DNA of 35,990 nucleotides from Nanobdellota archaeon (lineage in GTDB: Archaea; Nanobdellota; Nanobdellia; Woesearchaeales; B3-WOES), in the NCBI GenBank assembly GCA_023131705.1, contig JAGLZG010000078.1:1-35990 (forward strand), given 5' to 3'. A model generated the notes under the pieces. The model did not search any database, was not told the origin of the DNA, and worked only from the letters and a program-made list of their open reading frames with translations. This document shows, in pieces, positions 8,958 to 17,137 of this stretch (position 1 is its first letter; each line of letters opens with the position of its first letter). The position numbers and the translations under genes were made by a program.

Positions 8958-9869
8958 ATGAAGAGAGTCCTTGTTCTTGATGGAGGAGGAGCAAAGGGAG
9001 TGATCCAGTCTCAAGTCCTGAAGGATATTGAGAGGATCAAAGGCAGGAGGATCAGTGATATTTTTGATCTCATAGTTGGGACATCAGTTGGAGCTATTCT
9101 TGGAGGAATCTATGCATCAGGGAAGATGGATGCAAAATATATCCATGCTCTGCTGATGGACACTCTTCCAAAAGTGTTCAGGAAAAGACTGTTCAGGATT
9201 CCAAAATATAGCAGGAAGGCTCTTGACAATGTGTTGTCAAAGACAATTGGAAATGAATTCAGGATGAAGCAATGCAAGAGCAGATTCATTTGCACTGCTG
9301 TCAATATGGTTGATGGAAGGACTCACTATTTTAAAAGCTGGGAGGCTGTTGATGGAGAGCTCAGACTCAATGAGGCAATCACCAGATCATATGCAGCTCC
9401 TCTCTTCTTTGGATCAATAATTGACAACAAGAACAAAGCTGTCTGGCTTGATGGAGGGACAGGGAATGCCAATTGTCCTCTTCTGGAGGCTGTCATTGAG
9501 ACAGTCAGACAGAAGTGGCTGGGAGACAAGAATCAACATCAGAGTCCTGAGAAGGTTCATATCCTGAGCATTGGGACAGGTCACGTTGATTTCTCCATGT
9601 CATTCAAAAGAGCAAGGAGAGCAAGAACAATCAGGCAAGTCCTATTTTTCCTTGATCCGGCTGAGGGAGGACTGGCAAGGAACCAATCAACAGTGAGCAG
9701 AGTCCAGAAAATTAAGTCCCTCTCAACAATTATGAAAGAGCTCTCTTTCCAGAGATTGAATCCAGAAATCTCAAAAAGGCTGGACAGGATGGATGGAGTC
9801 CGATATCTTGAGACTTATCAAAATATAGGGGAATCCCTCTCAGACGGTATTGATCACTCCAAATTGTGA
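8958..9869 (+). CDS. Patatin-like phospholipase
   Basis: DGGGAKG oxyanion motif, GTSVG (GxSxG) nucleophile elbow and DGGTGNANCP (DGG) catalytic Asp motif. Confidence 0.9.
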   Translation: MKRVLVLDGGGAKGVIQSQVLKDIERIKGRRISDIFDLIVGTSVGAILGGIYASGKMDAKYIHALLMDTLPKVFRKRLFRIPKYSRKALDNVLSKTIGNEFRMKQCKSRFICTAVNMVDGRTHYFKSWEAVDGELRLNEAITRSYAAPLFFGSIIDNKNKAVWLDGGTGNANCPLLEAVIETVRQKWLGDKNQHQSPEKVHILSIGTGHVDFSMSFKRARRARTIRQVLFFLDPAEGGLARNQSTVSRVQKIKSLSTIMKELSFQRLNPEISKRLDRMDGVRYLETYQNIGESLSDGIDHSKL

Positions 9870-9910
9870 TGGTGATGGTGACAGCTGATTCCTGCTTGCA
9901 GGATGATGCA

Positions 9911-9961
9911 TCAGCCTGATGCTCATGCTCCCCTTGAGTGTCAGGCTGCCTTTATTTTTTT
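9911..9961 (+). terminator. Rho-independent terminator after the lysis/patatin genes
   Basis: AGCCTGA...TCAGGCT inverted repeat followed by gcctttatttttttttt. Confidence 0.8.
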
Positions 9962-10037
9962 TAAGAATTCCTCAAAAAAACCTCAGATTTTTCCCAGATT
10001 GAGCTGATAAAAATATTTTGCAATCTGTTGATTTATC

Positions 10038-10066
10038 TTGACTTGGCTCAAAATATCGGGTATACT
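10038..10066 (+). promoter_or_regulatory. Strong sigma70-like early promoter
   Basis: TTGACT (10038-10043), 17-bp spacer, TATACT (10061-10066), upstream of a long + strand gene array. Confidence 0.75.
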
Positions 10067-10173
10067 TAAAATAAAAACAAATATAACTATAAATATAATG
10101 TATATTAACTATTATAAAATAGTCATTCTCAATGAGGCAACCTCAATCATTCAACCTTAACAAAGGAGGAAGT

Positions 10174-10347
10174 GTGTCAGATGAAATCTCAAAAGCAAAG
10201 GTCAAGCTGTATAGTCTTTTGCTTCAGAAGGATGTTGATGATCTGACTCAGCCAGAGGTCTCTACAATGTATGATCTCGCAACTGATCCAGATATCCAAA
10301 AAGTGCTGGCTCATTCAATGAAGGAGAATGAAGATGCCAAAAATTAA
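10174..10347 (+). CDS. Small hypothetical protein (57 aa, GTG start)
   Basis: SD AAAGGAGG at 10162-10169 fits GTG at 10174 better than the track start ATG 10132. Confidence 0.6.
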   Translation: MSDEISKAKVKLYSLLLQKDVDDLTQPEVSTMYDLATDPDIQKVLAHSMKENEDAKN

Positions 10348-11209
10348 ATATGATATTTTCAACTTTACAAAGAAGACTCTGGCTGTCATTGGACAAGCAA
10401 ATGAGATCATTGTTGAATATCAAGCTCAGGGATTCAGCTTGACTCTCAGACAGATATATTATCAATTTGTATCCAGAGACCTGATTCCCAATAGGCAGAA
10501 TGAATATAATAAACTTGGGAATGTGCTTAACAATGGGAGACTTGCTGGCTTGATTGACTGGAATGCCATTGAGGACAGGACAAGATTTGTGAGGAGTTTG
10601 TCTCATTGGAATAATCCTTCACAGATCATTGATGCTTGTGCTGATCAATATAGAGTTGATAGATGGGAAGATCAAAAGTACAGGCTTGAGGTCTGGATTG
10701 AGAAGGATGCTCTCACAGGGATCATTGAGGGAATTTGTGAGGAGCATGATATCCCATATTTCTCATGCAGAGGATATGTTTCTCAATCTGAAGTCTGGAG
10801 AGCTGCAATAAGACTGAATGGATATTTTGGACAGGACACAAGAATCATCCATCTTGGAGATCATGATCCATCAGGAATTGACATGACAAGAGATATTCAA
10901 GATCGGCTCAGGCTCTTCAAATGTTCTGCTGATGTTGAGAGGATTGCTCTGAATATGGATCAGGTTGAACAGTATTCTCCTCCTCCAAATCCTGCAAAGC
11001 TCACTGATTCAAGATGTGAGGGATATATTGCAGAATATGGATCAGACAGTTGGGAGCTGGATGCTCTTGAGCCTTCTGTCATTGTTGATCTGATCAGAAG
11101 TAAAATTGAGGGATATAAAGATCAGGATAAATGGGAAGAGTCTGAGGACAGGGAAGAGGAAGGCAGGGAAAAGCTGGCTGAAGTCTCAAGAACTCTCAGG
11201 GAGGAATAA
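10328..11209 (+). CDS. Topo VIA/Spo11-like protein with Toprim domain
   Basis: TLRQIYYQFV resembles the 5Y-CAP catalytic-Tyr motif; VWIEKDALTGIIEGICEEHDIPYFSCRGYVSQSEVWRA and IIHLGDHDPSGIDM match Toprim E and DxDPxG motifs. Confidence 0.65.
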   Translation: MKMPKIKYDIFNFTKKTLAVIGQANEIIVEYQAQGFSLTLRQIYYQFVSRDLIPNRQNEYNKLGNVLNNGRLAGLIDWNAIEDRTRFVRSLSHWNNPSQIIDACADQYRVDRWEDQKYRLEVWIEKDALTGIIEGICEEHDIPYFSCRGYVSQSEVWRAAIRLNGYFGQDTRIIHLGDHDPSGIDMTRDIQDRLRLFKCSADVERIALNMDQVEQYSPPPNPAKLTDSRCEGYIAEYGSDSWELDALEPSVIVDLIRSKIEGYKDQDKWEESEDREEEGREKLAEVSRTLREE

Positions 11210-11427
11210 TGAAAAAGAAGATCAGAAAATGCAATAAATGCAGGACAGGAATGAACAATATTGCTCCCAACTCATTCAGTCCTGCTCATTACTATTGCAG
11301 CAAATGTCAATCTCATCATTATGATGGAAGATATTGGACTAAAAAACAATGGAATAAATATGTCAATGATCTTGAGAGGAAGGTTGTCAGAATGACAGAA
11401 TTTAGTTCCTTTAATCTTAACCAATAA
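11209..11427 (+). CDS. Small zinc-ribbon protein
   Basis: CNKCRTGM...YYCSKC CxxC pairs; ATG overlaps the upstream stop region. Confidence 0.65.
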   Translation: MKKKIRKCNKCRTGMNNIAPNSFSPAHYYCSKCQSHHYDGRYWTKKQWNKYVNDLERKVVRMTEFSSFNLNQ

Positions 11428-11448
11428 ACGTCAACAAAGGAGGAAAGA

Positions 11449-12054
11449 GTGGCAAGAGCAACATTTGTCAAGAGTGCCAGAAAAGACTATCCAGATCAGA
11501 AGATCAAGAAGGGAGAGTCATATTACTGGTGGAAATTTAGATTCGGGGGTAAGATCAGATCAAAAAAAGCTCCCAGACCTTCACAACTCACTCAGTCTGC
11601 ATTCAGGAGCACTCTCTGCTCTCTGGAAGAGCAGATTGAGGATGGACTGTTCAGGGTTGATAATACAGATGATCTCCAGAGCAATGTTGAAAGCTTTAAG
11701 GAGGAAATTCAGCAGCTTGCAGATGAGACTCAGGAGAGTCTTGACAATATGCCTGATCAACTGCAAGAGGGAGACACTGGACAGATGCTTCAGGAAAGGA
11801 TTGAAGGACTTGAGAGCTGGATCAGTGAGCTGGATGGAATTGATCTAAATGTTGATGAAGAGGAATTCAAAGAGGAGCTCATTGAAGAGCTCAGGGAAGA
11901 GCACAAGGATGAGAATGAGCTCACTGATGAAGAGGCTGAGAAATATGATCCTCCAGAGGATGATAAATTCAACGAAAAAATGACAGAGAAAGTCAGTGAG
12001 AAGATTGAAGAGATTGCAGATGAGCTGTCTGACACTTATCCAGATATAGAATAG
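11449..12054 (+). CDS. Hypothetical protein, basic N-terminus and highly acidic C-terminus
   Basis: GTG start after AAAGGAGG; 201 aa. Confidence 0.65.
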   Translation: MARATFVKSARKDYPDQKIKKGESYYWWKFRFGGKIRSKKAPRPSQLTQSAFRSTLCSLEEQIEDGLFRVDNTDDLQSNVESFKEEIQQLADETQESLDNMPDQLQEGDTGQMLQERIEGLESWISELDGIDLNVDEEEFKEELIEELREEHKDENELTDEEAEKYDPPEDDKFNEKMTEKVSEKIEEIADELSDTYPDIE

Positions 12055-12063
12055 GGGAAGCAT

Positions 12064-12411
12064 ATGCCAAATAACAAATTTAAAACAGGAGATATGGTCT
12101 TTGTCAAGGAGTACAAGCTTGATGGGAGTCCTCTTGAGATGGAATGGCATGGGAGGATTGTTGCTCAGATAAAAAAAGGAGACTATGCTGATGGAGAGAA
12201 TGTCTGTGTCAAGGATACAAACAGAATTGGCTCATATTTTGGAAGTACTTTTCCCAGACATACAGACAATCTCTCTCACATGGAATGCAGATTCTGTCAC
12301 TATGTTGACCATGACAGGAAGAGCAGCCTCTTTGCTTGTGGTGGTTGTATTATTGAAAAGGATGGGAAGAGAATCCCATCATTCAGGAAATTCAAAAAGC
12401 TGAAAAAATAA
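12064..12411 (+). CDS. Hypothetical protein with Cys-rich C-terminus
   Basis: ATG with upstream GGGGAAG; CRFCHYVDHDRKSSLFACGGC. Confidence 0.6.
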   Translation: MPNNKFKTGDMVFVKEYKLDGSPLEMEWHGRIVAQIKKGDYADGENVCVKDTNRIGSYFGSTFPRHTDNLSHMECRFCHYVDHDRKSSLFACGGCIIEKDGKRIPSFRKFKKLKK

Positions 12412-12476
12412 GAAGGTTATTTATGTTTCAATTTTTATTAATCATTTTACTTTCAATCTTAACAAAGGAGAGATAT

Positions 12477-13232
12477 ATGTCTCACAAATTCAGTGATCCA
12501 TACACAGATGTCACTGTTGAGCCAATGAAGGTTGGAGATCAGGAGGTTGCAAAGGTTGCTGTCATGGTCAAGGATGATGATGGAGAGAGAGTCATTGCAG
12601 CAGCACTGTCCAAAGATTACAACCTGATAAAGAATCAGATTGCAGCTGATGTCTCATGGGATATCATGTCCAGATCAGAATTCAAATGGAAGCAGCTCAA
12701 AATCTTTTTTGATGGGAAAAAATATGCTGCTTATTATATCACTGAAGATTCGATCATCAATATTGGGAATGGAGATGAGCATCCTCTCCATCTGGGATTC
12801 ATGACAAGGAATGCATATGATGGATCAGGAGCATTTGCTCTGGAGATGTTTGCTTGTAATATGAGTTGCACAAATCAATACATCTCAAGAAATAGATTTG
12901 GATTCTTCCAGATATATCACACTGACTCCCAGCAGTATCTGATTGATGATGCAGTCCAGAATGTGAGTGTTGGAGCAAATAAGCTGATGGAGATTGCTCC
13001 CATGATCAAGGCTCTCAGAAAAGAGCCATTGACAATTGAGCACATCACAGCTGCAAAAGACAAGACAGACATTCCTCATACAAAGTGGGGAGATGTCATT
13101 GACAGGCTGGCGGTCGAGAATGCAACTCTCTTTGGACTTTTTCAGGCTCTGACATATGTGACCTCTCACAAGATGTCTGGATTCAATTCCATATCAGTTG
13201 CAAATTCTGTGACAGATCACATCCTGCAATAA
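12477..13232 (+). CDS. DUF932-like phage/plasmid protein
   Basis: MSHKFSDPYTDVTVEPM... DVSWDIMSRSEF... LEMFACNMSCTNQYI... resembles DUF932. ATG 12477 follows AACAAAGGAG. Confidence 0.6.
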   Translation: MSHKFSDPYTDVTVEPMKVGDQEVAKVAVMVKDDDGERVIAAALSKDYNLIKNQIAADVSWDIMSRSEFKWKQLKIFFDGKKYAAYYITEDSIINIGNGDEHPLHLGFMTRNAYDGSGAFALEMFACNMSCTNQYISRNRFGFFQIYHTDSQQYLIDDAVQNVSVGANKLMEIAPMIKALRKEPLTIEHITAAKDKTDIPHTKWGDVIDRLAVENATLFGLFQALTYVTSHKMSGFNSISVANSVTDHILQ

Positions 13233-13256
13233 GAATCCAGCAAGCCCGATTGAGCC

Positions 13257-13292
13257 AGAGGCAGTCTTTTTTGAGGCTGCCTCTTTTTTTTC
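13257..13292 (+). terminator. Rho-independent terminator
   Basis: AGAGGCAG...CTGCCTCT stem followed by T tract. Confidence 0.85.
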
Positions 13293-13343
13293 TTGCATTC
13301 TCCTCAACCATCATTATATTAATAGTTATATTTATATTTATTA
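13293..13343 (+). promoter_or_regulatory. Promoter with overlapping hexamer array (site B)
   Basis: TTGCAT (13293-13298), 16 bp, TATATT (13315-13320); hexamers TTATAT TAATAG TTATAT TTATAT TTATTA at 13314-13343. Confidence 0.6.
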
Positions 13344-13368
13344 ATCTTATCAAAGGAGGTTGGCACAT

Positions 13369-13785
13369 ATGGAAGACAAGGAGATTCAAAGGAGGCTGGA
13401 CAATCTGTTGTCTGGGAGAAAACTTGGAAGTGCTGAGAAGGCTCTGAAGGACATGAGCCATGAGCAGCTGTATGAATTTTTATACAAAGACTTTCACACT
13501 GTCCAGCACACTCTTGCTTTTAGAATATTAATTGACAGGCTGGTTGAGTCAGAGAAAAAATTTCTCAGGATTGAGGATGCTCACAAATTTATCCAGTGCA
13601 TTAATGACTGTCAATTTTTATTCAATGGAATTGGAGTCCAGCAAATGGCAAGGAAGCTGATCTCTGATATCAAGGAGATTCTCAAGGGGAGATATATCTG
13701 TCCAGAGTGCTCTGCTGAATGGGATGTTGAGCACAACAGATGTTCTGCGAATTGCCAGACAGAGAAAACTGAAAATATTACGTAG
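13369..13785 (+). CDS. Hypothetical protein with C-terminal zinc-binding motif
   Basis: ATG 13369 after AAAGGAGG; CPECSAEWDVEHNRCSANC. Confidence 0.65.
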   Translation: MEDKEIQRRLDNLLSGRKLGSAEKALKDMSHEQLYEFLYKDFHTVQHTLAFRILIDRLVESEKKFLRIEDAHKFIQCINDCQFLFNGIGVQQMARKLISDIKEILKGRYICPECSAEWDVEHNRCSANCQTEKTENIT

Positions 13786-13907
13786 CGTTAATATTTTTGT
13801 AATAATCTGTATTTTTAATCATTCATAGAGACTATAATCAATAGGATCACACAGCTCAATCTGAGGAAGTGATCTGTCAACACTTAACCATTTACAAAGG
13901 AGATTGT

Positions 13908-14606
13908 ATGACAAAGACCATTGATATTGAGACAGCTCCAGATATGAAGATGGTCAAATGGCTTCCTGATCCTGATGTCAAATATGGCAACACAAAGGAT
14001 GAGGAAAAGAGGAAGGTCATGAGGGATGATGCAGTCATGAGGCAGATTCAAGGCATGGATCTCAGTCCATTATCAGGGACTGTTGTGTGTGCTGTCATTG
14101 TTCAGGATGGGACTGTGATCAGTGAGTGTCTTGTTGAGAAAAAGGGACTCACTGAATGGGAGCTCCTTGATCTGGTATTTGACAACATGAGACTCTCAGG
14201 CACTGCCAATCCAACTCTTTGCACATGGAATGGGACATCCTTTGATCTCCCCTTCCTGTATAAAAGAGCAATGATCCATGATAAGCTGTTGAACTCTCCA
14301 AAAAGCAAGAGGTTGCTGGTGAACATGCCTCCTCTCTCATATTGGAGCAAGAGATATCAGACAGTCCCTCATTGTGATCTCCCTCTGGTCTGGGGAGGCT
14401 GGGACAGTCAGGCAAAATACACATCATTGCAGAGTGTTGTCCTGCCCCTCCTCCAGAAGTCGAAAATTGAGATTGACTTTGACATGGAGGAACATCACAA
14501 GCTCCTGAAGAGTGATGCAGGAAGACAGAAAATTCTGAAGAGATGTGTTCAAGATACTCTCTTGACAGATGAAGTATATCATCTGGTCAAAGGTGTCTTG
14601 TTCTAA
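13908..14606 (+). CDS. 3'-5' exonuclease, PolB-exonuclease-like (DnaQ-like fold)
   Basis: TIDIETAPD (DxE, Exo I-like), CTWNGTSFDLPFL (Exo II-like, N..FD) and conserved C-terminal D. ATG 13908 after AAAGGAG. Confidence 0.7.
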   Translation: MTKTIDIETAPDMKMVKWLPDPDVKYGNTKDEEKRKVMRDDAVMRQIQGMDLSPLSGTVVCAVIVQDGTVISECLVEKKGLTEWELLDLVFDNMRLSGTANPTLCTWNGTSFDLPFLYKRAMIHDKLLNSPKSKRLLVNMPPLSYWSKRYQTVPHCDLPLVWGGWDSQAKYTSLQSVVLPLLQKSKIEIDFDMEEHHKLLKSDAGRQKILKRCVQDTLLTDEVYHLVKGVLF

Positions 14607-14616
14607 AGGAGGTTTT

Positions 14617-14778
14617 ATGTACGTATATAAAGAAACAGACAAAGGACTCTGGACTGTTGGATTCTATGATCCAGATGGAAAGTGGCATCCAGAGAGTGAC
14701 TTTGACAAGAGGGAAGAGGCGGCAGATAGAGTCTCCTTTCTCAATGGAGGGGGAAAGAGATTCGGGGGGAGTGACTGA
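14617..14778 (+). CDS. Small hypothetical protein
   Basis: ATG 14617 after AAAGGAGG; MYVYKETDKGLWTVGFYDPDGKWHPESDFDKREEAADRVSFLNGGGKRFGGSD. Confidence 0.6.
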   Translation: MYVYKETDKGLWTVGFYDPDGKWHPESDFDKREEAADRVSFLNGGGKRFGGSD

Positions 14779-15026
14779 TGAAAAGAGAGATATTGTGCTC
14801 AATCTGTGAAGCTGGCAGGAGGAAGAGATATCCCAATGGACTTCCATATGCTGGGGAGCATCTCAAGCTGGTCAATGGGAAAGCTCTCTGGGGTCTCATC
14901 TGTGATTATTGTGGCAAGATCATCCAGAAGGAAGAGGATTGTTGCGCATCCTCCATCTGGGCTGATAGCATGAAGCTGCAATATTATAAATGGGAACATG
15001 AATATTTGCAATTGCTTCCCAAATGA
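14778..15026 (+). CDS. Small Cys-containing hypothetical protein
   Basis: Start overlaps upstream stop (TGATGA); CSICEAG, CDYCGK motifs. Confidence 0.6.
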   Translation: MKREILCSICEAGRRKRYPNGLPYAGEHLKLVNGKALWGLICDYCGKIIQKEEDCCASSIWADSMKLQYYKWEHEYLQLLPK

Positions 15027-15050
15027 TTATATTTATATTTATAATTATTC
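15006..15050 (+). promoter_or_regulatory. Promoter with overlapping hexamer array (site C)
   Basis: TTGCAA (15006-15011), 16 bp, TATATT (15028-15033); TTATAT TTATAT TTATAA TTATTC at 15027-15050. Confidence 0.6.
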
Positions 15051-15075
15051 ACTTTAAAAAAAGGAGGTTGTATTT

Positions 15076-16125
15076 ATGGCAGAGGAGAAAAAGCAAGGAG
15101 ACTCAACTGAGATAGTGAAGCTCACAAAGAGAGACCTTGCAACTGTCAATCCTGAGAATGTTGTCAAGCAGATCATGGTCATTCAGAAGGTCATGAAGGA
15201 CAGCATGAAGGATGGAGTCCATTATGGAAAAATTGAGGGTTGTGGAGACAAGCCAACTCTCCTGCAAGCTGGAGCTCAGAAGCTCTCTTTTGTCTTCAGG
15301 CTTGCTCCATATTATGAACCAAAGAGATTTGAGCTGGAGGGAGGTCACAGGGAATATGAAGTGATCACAACTCTCAAGCACATCCAGACAGGAGAGGTCT
15401 GGGGACAGGGAGTTGGATCATGCTCTTCAATGGAGTCAAAGTATAGATTCAGGCAGGGACAGAGAGCCTGTCCTGATTGTGGAGTCATTGGAAGTGTGAT
15501 CAGAGGCAAGCCTGAATTCAACAATGGGATTCCCAACTGGCTCTGCTGGAAAAAGAAGGAAGGTTGTGGAGCTACATTTGAGATTGATGATAAAAGGATC
15601 ATTGATCAGGATGTTGAAAAGGTTGAGAATGAGAATCCTGCTGATCAATTCAACACTATCCTGAAAATGGCAAAGAAGAGATCATATGTTGACGCAACTA
15701 TCAATGCAACATCCTGCTCTGAGCTCTTCACTCAGGACTTGGAGGATGGAAATGTCAATGGAGGAGCTCCTGAGACTCCTGCTGGAATCAATACAAAGTC
15801 AAAGGTCAAAGTCAAAAAGGGAGAGACCTTTGATCCTGTCAAGGAAATTCAGGCTCTATTGAAAAAGGACAGGATTTCAGAGGCTGCATTCAAAGCATGG
15901 GTATTGAAAAGAGGATATAAGGAATCGAAATTTACAACAATGATTGCAGCTCACTTTGATGATATAGTCTCAGAGATCAAGCTCAATCCAGACAAGATCA
16001 GAGTATATGCCAGCATTGAAGATGCAGACTTCACAGATGCAAAGACAACACTTGATGATGATGAGGGACTTCCATTTGAGGCTGATGATGAAAATATGTC
16101 AGCCAGAGTCCCAGATCAGAGCTGA
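15076..16125 (+). CDS. Conserved phage protein, possible ssDNA-binding/recombination-type, with internal zinc ribbon
   Basis: MKDGVHYGKIEGCGDKPTLLQAGAQKLSFVFRLAPYYE is a motif I recall from many phage early regions; CPDC...C..KEGC zinc-ribbon insert. Function not certain. Confidence 0.55.
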   Translation: MAEEKKQGDSTEIVKLTKRDLATVNPENVVKQIMVIQKVMKDSMKDGVHYGKIEGCGDKPTLLQAGAQKLSFVFRLAPYYEPKRFELEGGHREYEVITTLKHIQTGEVWGQGVGSCSSMESKYRFRQGQRACPDCGVIGSVIRGKPEFNNGIPNWLCWKKKEGCGATFEIDDKRIIDQDVEKVENENPADQFNTILKMAKKRSYVDATINATSCSELFTQDLEDGNVNGGAPETPAGINTKSKVKVKKGETFDPVKEIQALLKKDRISEAAFKAWVLKRGYKESKFTTMIAAHFDDIVSEIKLNPDKIRVYASIEDADFTDAKTTLDDDEGLPFEADDENMSARVPDQS

Positions 16126-16323
16126 GAGACAGGAGGCAGGCTTCCAGTTGGAGCTGAGGCTGTTGATTATACAATCAATATTGATTTCTGGACTGACATA
16201 TCTCCAGAGGCTGCATATGATTACATTGTCAGGAAGGAACTCCCTGACAGGATTCCTCCTGACAAATGGAAGAGACTCTGTGACAAAGTTGGGATTTTAG
16301 AAGGTTCAGGAGGGAGGAGATAA
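16126..16323 (+). other. Open frame continuing in frame after a UGA stop, no canonical start codon
   Basis: ETGGRLPVGAEAVDYTINIDFWTDISPEAAYDYIVRKELPDRIPPDKWKRLCDKVGILEGSGGRR* ; ends in TAATG overlap with the next ATG; AGGAGG at 16131-16136. Confidence 0.5.
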
Positions 16324-16529
16324 TGGCATATAAAAAAGGAGACAAGAATTATATCATCTTTGATGCCAGATTCACAGTTGATCCAGAGAGGGCTGCTGTC
16401 TTGATGGTATGTGATGATCTGGAAGATGCAAAGGAATACAGAGCTGATGTTCTTGCTGCTGATAGTGTGATTGTTGAGAATGAATTTATTAATAGCAAGC
16501 AGTGTGAAGCAACTGGATTGACATGGTAA
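16323..16529 (+). CDS. Small hypothetical protein
   Basis: ATG after GGAGGGAGGAGATA; 68 aa. Confidence 0.6.
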   Translation: MAYKKGDKNYIIFDARFTVDPERAAVLMVCDDLEDAKEYRADVLAADSVIVENEFINSKQCEATGLTW

Positions 16530-16541
16530 AAAGGAGGCAAT

Positions 16542-16799
16542 ATGTCTGAGCTCACAACTTGCAACTTCTGCAATCTCAGAGGGATCAGGGCAAGATACAA
16601 AGGAACAGGGACAAGGCTGTATATGAGACCTTCAAATTTTATGGGAGGGACTGATATCTTTGCTGTCCCTGCTGGAGAGAAGCTCCCTCCCAGAGAGAAG
16701 ATGGTTTCTCCCTGTGATAAATATCCCAATGGGAATGAAGCATATGACAAATATCATATCTCATGGATGATGGAGATTCCTTCTCAGTGTGCGTGCTGA
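16542..16799 (+). CDS. Small Cys-containing hypothetical protein
   Basis: ATG after AAAAAGGAGG; 85 aa; CNFCNL. Confidence 0.65.
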   Translation: MSELTTCNFCNLRGIRARYKGTGTRLYMRPSNFMGGTDIFAVPAGEKLPPREKMVSPCDKYPNGNEAYDKYHISWMMEIPSQCAC

Positions 16800-16854
16800 G
16801 AAGGTTGTGAGGAAAATATGATGAGGAAAGGAGGTTGACAAAATAATATGACAG

Positions 16855-16888
16855 GAAGGGCTCTTCACCCCAGAGTCCTTCTTTTTTT
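16855..16888 (+). terminator. Rho-independent terminator
   Basis: GAAGGGCTCT-TCACCCC-AGAGTCCTTC then TTTTTTT. Confidence 0.8.
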
Positions 16889-16889
16889 C

Positions 16890-16934
16890 TTGACTGTTAT
16901 ATTTTTTAAATTATATTTGTAATTATAGTTATAA
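16890..16934 (+). promoter_or_regulatory. Promoter with overlapping hexamer array (site D)
   Basis: TTGACT (16890-16895), 16 bp, TATATT (16912-16917); TTATAT TTGTAA TTATAG TTATAA at 16911-16934. Confidence 0.6.
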
Positions 16935-16963
16935 TTTTCAACACTTAAAAAGGAGGTCAATTG

Positions 16964-17137
16964 ATGTCAAGTGTCAAGTCACTGAAAAAGAGGATTGACA
17001 AAGCTGGAAGGAAGGAAATTGCAAAGAGAACAGGCATTACATATCATGTCCTGTCTCACAAGTTGAATGGTTTTTCAGAATTCAAAGAGGAGGAAATTGC
17101 CAAAATAGAGAAGGCTCTCTCAAAGACTGGAGAATAG
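16964..17137 (+). CDS. Cro-like small helix-turn-helix protein (57 aa)
   Basis: AAAGGAGG then ATG; MSSVKSLKKRIDKAGRKEIAKRTGITYHVLSHKLNGFSEFKEEEIAKIEKALSKTGE. Below the ORF-track size limit. Confidence 0.65.
   Translation: MSSVKSLKKRIDKAGRKEIAKRTGITYHVLSHKLNGFSEFKEEEIAKIEKALSKTGE

Noticed and set aside
8958-9869. Patatin as a CBASS effector operon
   Set aside because: No cyclase (CD-NTase) or CBASS accessory genes nearby; the lysis-cassette position fits better.
9870-9900. GTGATGGTGATGGTGACAG microrepeat
   Set aside because: Short simple-sequence run just after a stop codon; no supporting structure.
13786-13868. AT-rich gap as a fifth hexamer/promoter site
   Set aside because: The 6-bp periodicity and TTGNNN-N16-TATATT pattern are not present.
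16007-16300. ORF 16007..16300 as an alternative explanation of the 16126-16323 gap
   Set aside because: Sequence is M/Q/L/R-rich and unlike a natural protein; the frame following the UGA looks far more protein-like.
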